Below are positions 59,708-64,000 of a stretch of DNA of 64,000 bases, in pieces (position 1 is the first letter of the stretch; each line of letters begins with the position of its first letter). A program made the translations under genes and the position numbers. The notes under the pieces were generated by a model. It did not search any database, had not been told where the DNA came from, and saw only the letters and a list, made by a program, of their open reading frames with translations. The DNA comes from Sipunculus nudus (taxonomy: Eukaryota > Annelida > Sipuncula > Golfingiida > Sipunculidae): contig CM049307.1 of assembly GCA_026874595.1 (NCBI GenBank), positions 92,168,330 to 92,232,329 on the forward strand, given 5' to 3'.

Positions 59708-62700
59708 TCACTTTATAAACATTCTTTTGGCCAGCTGGAATATGGGCTCCTCTTCGAGGAATCCGGGCTGAAATGTAATCAAGAAACAGTTCCTTTCACT
59801 TTTACTTTTTTTTCTCATGACTCAGACAAAACTGTTAGGTCAGTATTCCCTTTTCCAATACTAAAAATCTAATATATGCATAGGTCTGTTTGTAACTAAA
59901 GATGATTATAATTTTTTTTTTCAAAAAAAATTCCCAGGATTAAAATATAAAGTCAATTCTCTAAAAATGTCTTTCTTCTAAATCTTTTTATGGACTCATT
60001 ATTAGACAAATAATTCAAGGTTAATGTTAAATATTTATATATCATATTATACATACAGGTGTATGTGATCGATATTCCACACCCAAAAAATAAGATAGAG
60101 ACAGAAACAGAACACTGACCACTCCGGATGCCTGTTTGCAGTTTGCGGGCGGTGTGAATACAGAGTTGTCTCTGATACCGGGGGTGATGTTGAAGATGAA
60201 CGCTGATCTGACCTCAGCTGTATTATATACAATGTATCAGCAGTCATTAAAAAGTATGTAACATAAAGATATTGTAGAGGGGCAAAGCATACGCAACAAG
60301 AAAACGGATTGGCTTCCATGGAATTCTTCTTCACAATTTTGTATCTAAATATGAGTTGAAGTTGACTGATTTTGAGCTCCAGCCGCTCAGAAATATTTAT
60401 CTTTCTTATGTTTTGTTTTACCTTTTTCGTAATACAAATTTGTTACCTTTATGTTATTTAGTGATAATAGGGGAAATTATCAATATCCTACTCACCAACA
60501 CTGATTTATGTAAAAAAAGTGCCTAAAAAAGTAAGGTTTTTTGTCTTAATAGCAATCCAGTGCATAATATGATACACTTATGGGAAACAAGATATTCTTT
60601 AATTCAAAGAACATTAATTTTTTGTATAGTGAAAGAAACAAATGAGATTGAGAACGACAAGAATTACTGCTAACATATCTCCAAATCCAGGCCTGTGCGT
60701 GGTCAAGGGTCCTGAACTCCTTTCAGTCATTACAAATAAACCTGCTTACGTGTGCTTCCCGATCTGAGCTCGTTCATCATGACTGGGACACAGGTGTCTC
60801 GGGCTCTGCTGGAAACAATGTATACATCATCTTCCGGGGAAGATGTCCAAGAGTTGACCGTCAGTTGGCGATTTCCGACACCAAAGTAGAATTGGGTGAG
60901 AAACTTCTCATCAGCTACAGGCAGACAAAAGAAAAAAGGACTTACTTTGATAACATTGTGGTAAAGTTGTCGTTTTGAAAGTGTATACATGTACTGTAGT
61001 GTTTGTATTCTGTATTAAACACAAGAGGTTTTAACCTAGATGTAAATCTAATATTGAAGTTGTTATATGTCAGTTATATATTTAGAAATATAACCTTTCT
61101 CTCAGACTTTTTAATATTGAAATGTAATAATAAAGATAAAGTGTAAGTCCTTTTTAATAATGCCTATGATCAAAATTACTTTTTTTGTCTTAGGCCTGTG
61201 ATGTTTCTGTTTTTAGTTCCGTGGCTTTAATTTGAGAAAGAGTAAGGGAATAGCCTTTTTCCAATAAACATAGCAATGGTAATGAAAATAGACAATTAAA
61301 AAAACAGTGAACAGTCTAATGATGAATGAAGCAAGCTGTAAAAGCCCTTTATAGATCTGCAAATCATATGTGATATTATTCATGAAACTGTCAACAAGAA
61401 GATATATAGTTTCTGAATCGAATGCTACTGCAAACCAACGGAATCAGCGAAGCTAGAAAAACATCACATTTATTACCTAGAGAACGCCATATTAATAAAT
61501 TGTACCTACCACCGACGCAGTCCTGTCTCAAACCTTCTTGCCAAACGAACTCAGCGCAGGTAGGTCCTTCGATGTAGTAAGCCATTTCCTGAAGGAAAAT
61601 ACCCCGAAAAATAACTAAAAGAAATTTGGGTTGTTACCCCTGGCTTGCTTGTTATTGCGTCCGAGTAAAATGTTTCCACAAACGAGTTAATAATTTTTGC
61701 TAATATCAAACTGTGAAGTATAAATTCAATTACATTTTTTTATTATTTACGTTTCTTCGTTATATTTGAAAATATTCACGATTCACCAGAATCAGGAAAC
61801 GAGGACATGATTTCATACATACAATTATTTTTGTCATTCTTTTTTTCTAATATACACTTTAAATAACTTGCCTATCATATAAAAGCAGGAACTTTAAAAA
61901 TATATTTTAAATTATCATTTCCAATTAAAAAAGTTTCCTTTTCTAAAAATCAGTACCTTAACAATGTCAAGAATTGCCGTTCGGTTGCTACGGTAACCAT
62001 TAGTACCCATTCTTCTGTAACTGATTGCAAGCTTCTTGTTTGTGTAGTCAAAGTGCACGCTATCACTGTCCTGTGTAGGTAATAACAACAAAGAGTCGTC
62101 CGAAAAATCATCATATATTCAAACGATGAAAGGATTAACGTTTCTTATGTAGCATTACTAAGGTATTGCAAAAGGAACAGAAACACACTTTATTATTCAG
62201 CGCATAACCGAATTCGTGAATGAAGCATCGTCAGATCACATTGAAAGTACCCTTGACATTCCTCTATTATACTTAACTACCGTTTGTCCCGCAAAATGTC
62301 GGCACTAGCAGACCAGAGGCCAGGAGATTTTCTTCGAACAGTAACACATTTTGATATTGAAGTTTGACAGTTGAGGTAAGTAGTCGTCGCTGTCTCACAC
62401 AGAGAACCAGACAGAGCCTCGTTTTGAGTAGAAAAAGACTTCTGGTGGAAGGAAGACTCATTCAAACATGTGCTAGTTTTAAAGTCGGCCTTGCAATCGG
62501 ATGGACATTTTATTATTATTATATTATTATATTACAACATTTTTATAGCGCTTTATCCAATAAAGTTATCGCTCTAAAGCGCTTTACATTAGGCAGTCAT
62601 GTAAAATGAAAGAGTTGAAAAACACTAATATCCATTTAGACACTAGATTTAAAAACCTAGTCTCCAAGTTAAAACCGAAAGTCCATTTAAAGTAAAAAAT

Positions 62701-63395
62701 TAATATATGATAAAAGCAATAGGATAAGAGATGATAAAAAAACTAATTATTCCACTCAGTTCATGGCTATAATGCTGATTAAAAATGAAGTCCTCTGCAG
62801 TAAAACATAGTGAAATTTTAATTAATAATGTCTAGGATTATCTTTTACATTAAGTCTGGCTATTTAGAAAAATTACAATACAAATTCATACTCTTTCATC
62901 CTAAATTATATATATTTTTTTATCATAAAAGCATATTTAAAAGTAATTGCTCCATAATGGAAGAAAACCAAGTTGTTCTGATGAGGTCAAAAAAGGTTAC
63001 CGAATGTTGCCTGGTAATATGATGACAGACACCCCCTATCAAAATAGAAAATAACAAAATTGTGATCATAATTTACATATTCTAAATGTTGTATCTGTAA
63101 ATGGAGGTTCTTTAACTGCAAATTCTTGTCAGAGCCACAAATTATCTCAGAGACAATTGCCATTGCAACCAATAATCGTGCGTGTTTACTTGCAAAGATC
63201 AAAACATCGCCCTCGGAAAACTAGATAAAAGAGAAGGCACAAAGCAATAAAGCTTACTACGAATCCGACGGGTTGGTCTGCATAGTTTACCCCACCGAGC
63301 CCAGCAATGGAAGCCTCCCATTGGTCAGGTGAGCAGCAGGGATCGACAGCGATGCTAGGAACGAATACTGCGACGAGAGCTACGAGGGCGATCAT
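59708..63395 (-). CDS. EPDR: Ependymin-related protein gene F (6 exons), most diverged copy
   Basis: Exons in coding order: 63258-63395, 61957-62070, 61510-61588, 60750-60914, 60120-60217, 59708-59767. The product is 217 residues. The signal peptide is MIALVALVAVFVPSIA, then DPCCSPDQWE; the six cysteines, NIT sequon and SVFTPPANC are kept. Visible differences from B-D include IAGLGG and YADQPV in exon 1, RMGTNGYRSN in exon 2, EMAYY in exon 3, NRQLTV, DDVYIV and RARDTC in exon 4, and a one-residue longer tail (FIK). The intron-3 donor is GTAGGT instead of GTAAGT. Intron 1 carries about 725 bp of extra DNA. No inactivating lesion was seen, so this is a functional paralogue with room for a distinct ligand or expression pattern. 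Confidence 0.92.
62468..63193. mobile_element. About 725-bp insertion in intron 1 of gene F
   Basis: Copy E reads straight from ggcttattcaaa into ccaaagatcgaaacatt. Gene F has about 725 bp between attcaaa (62467) and aaagatcaaaacatcgcc (63193). The left part contains a TTA run and a stem agcgcttta...taaagcgct (about 62,547-62,583) of a kind I associate with dispersed invertebrate repeats. There is no coding capacity and the ends were not resolved. Confidence 0.6.
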
Positions 63396-63437
63396 GGCTA
63401 CTTAGTTTATGTGTGGAGTCTTCTAAGACCAGGTCCA

Positions 63438-63516
63438 TTTATATAGCATTATCTAGCCGGTCATATGTCCGGCAGGGTGTCCTTGCATGCGTCGCGTCAC
63501 GTTACCTCGTGACTCA
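63438..63516 (-). promoter_or_regulatory. Core and proximal promoter of gene F
   Basis: TATA-like TATATAAA (63438-63445), near-perfect palindrome gccggtcatatgtccggc (63456-63473) and TGACTCA (63510-63516). The CACGTG of the sisters is CACGTT here. Confidence 0.65.
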
Positions 63517-64000
63517 TCCAAGGACAATGCCTTATCTTTGTTAACATCAGTTCTCCAAGGCCATTACATAGGAATATGCTATAGATCAACGAAACTAACT
63601 GCGAATACTGCAGTAAGTATATGTCTATAATATTTTATACATATACTGCTATTAGAATAAAATAGCATTCACTGCCATATATTGTGTCATATAAAAACAT
63701 TACATACAGTCGTTCAAAGTCCAAAAAAGAAATGTACATTTCAAATAAAAAATATTGATTTTAGTGTAAATATGTACAAAGACATATGCATAGATAGAGA
63801 ATTAAGTTCTGGGTACAAATACTGTGTCCGAAAGAAATGTGTTTATGAAAGGTGTCCACCCCCCAGGTCTACATAAAATTTTAGCAGAATTTAAGCATAT
63901 TTCCTTAAACATTTTGAAATAGTTGTGAAGAAAATGAAAAAAAAATGAATTGGAGAATAATGTGTAAATGCTCCTTTTTTAAGCACGTGTGATTTCTAAA
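63517..64000. other. Start of the 5' flank of gene F
   Basis: Collinear with the beginning of the other 5' flanks (ctgctattagaataaaatagcattcac, gaaatgtgttta). No gene was seen before the window ends. Confidence 0.5.

Overview
This is eukaryotic (animal) DNA, AT-rich and intron-containing, dominated by a head-to-tail tandem array of one small secreted-protein gene. The exons, all on the minus strand, assemble into an ependymin-related protein (EPDR/MERP family): signal peptide, a CC-x-P-x-QWE-like N-terminus, an FDYTNKKLA-like strand, a C...C pair in exon 3 and a PGI-x-D-x-SVFTPP C-terminal block. Together with the kinds of repeat present, this suggests a marine invertebrate, most likely a mollusc. 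The species cannot be fixed from the sequence alone.

Layout. 0-7.7 kb: non-genic flank with a 41-bp satellite (579-1744), a ~31-bp minisatellite (about 3.9-4.35 kb), a two-copy ~370-bp tandem repeat (4.4-5.1 kb), homopolymers and a diverged copy of the array's 3' flank (6.56-7.7 kb). 7.74-9.11 kb: EPDR relic A, with start codon lost, two stops, and exons 2-4 missing. 11.59-14.54 kb: gene B (intact). 23.87-27.11 kb: gene C (intact). 36.46-39.73 kb: gene D (intact). 48.90-52.22 kb: copy E (complete exon set but a nonsense codon in exon 2). 59.71-63.40 kb: gene F (intact, the most diverged). Each gene has six exons with identical phases (0,0,1,1,0), a TATA box about 43 bp before the ATG and an AATAAA or variant signal about 20 bp after the stop, giving very compact transcripts.

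The spacers B-C, C-D, D-E and E-F (7.5-9.3 kb) are copies of each other and carry the same passengers: a candidate distal conserved element with a TGCACT/AGTGCA hairpin and a CACGTG box, a ~42-bp minisatellite that stays open in frame, a 1.2-1.9 kb element bounded by inverted repeats, and a decayed Ty3/gypsy-like retroelement (gag, zinc knuckles, DTG protease, then directly an integrase zinc-binding piece, without a recognisable reverse transcriptase). The A-B spacer (2.5 kb) lacks these passengers.

The sequence records how the array grew. Copies 18.16-30.76 kb and 30.76-43.38 kb are a recent 12.6-kb tandem duplication whose junction can be narrowed to about 45 bp. Gene D carries a short intron tract that looks converted from a B-like copy. 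Individual units have private deletions and insertions, several with microhomology or a visible empty site in sister copies. I found no RNA genes, CRISPR arrays or prokaryotic features. Everything was read by eye; identities are qualitative unless an exact position is given.
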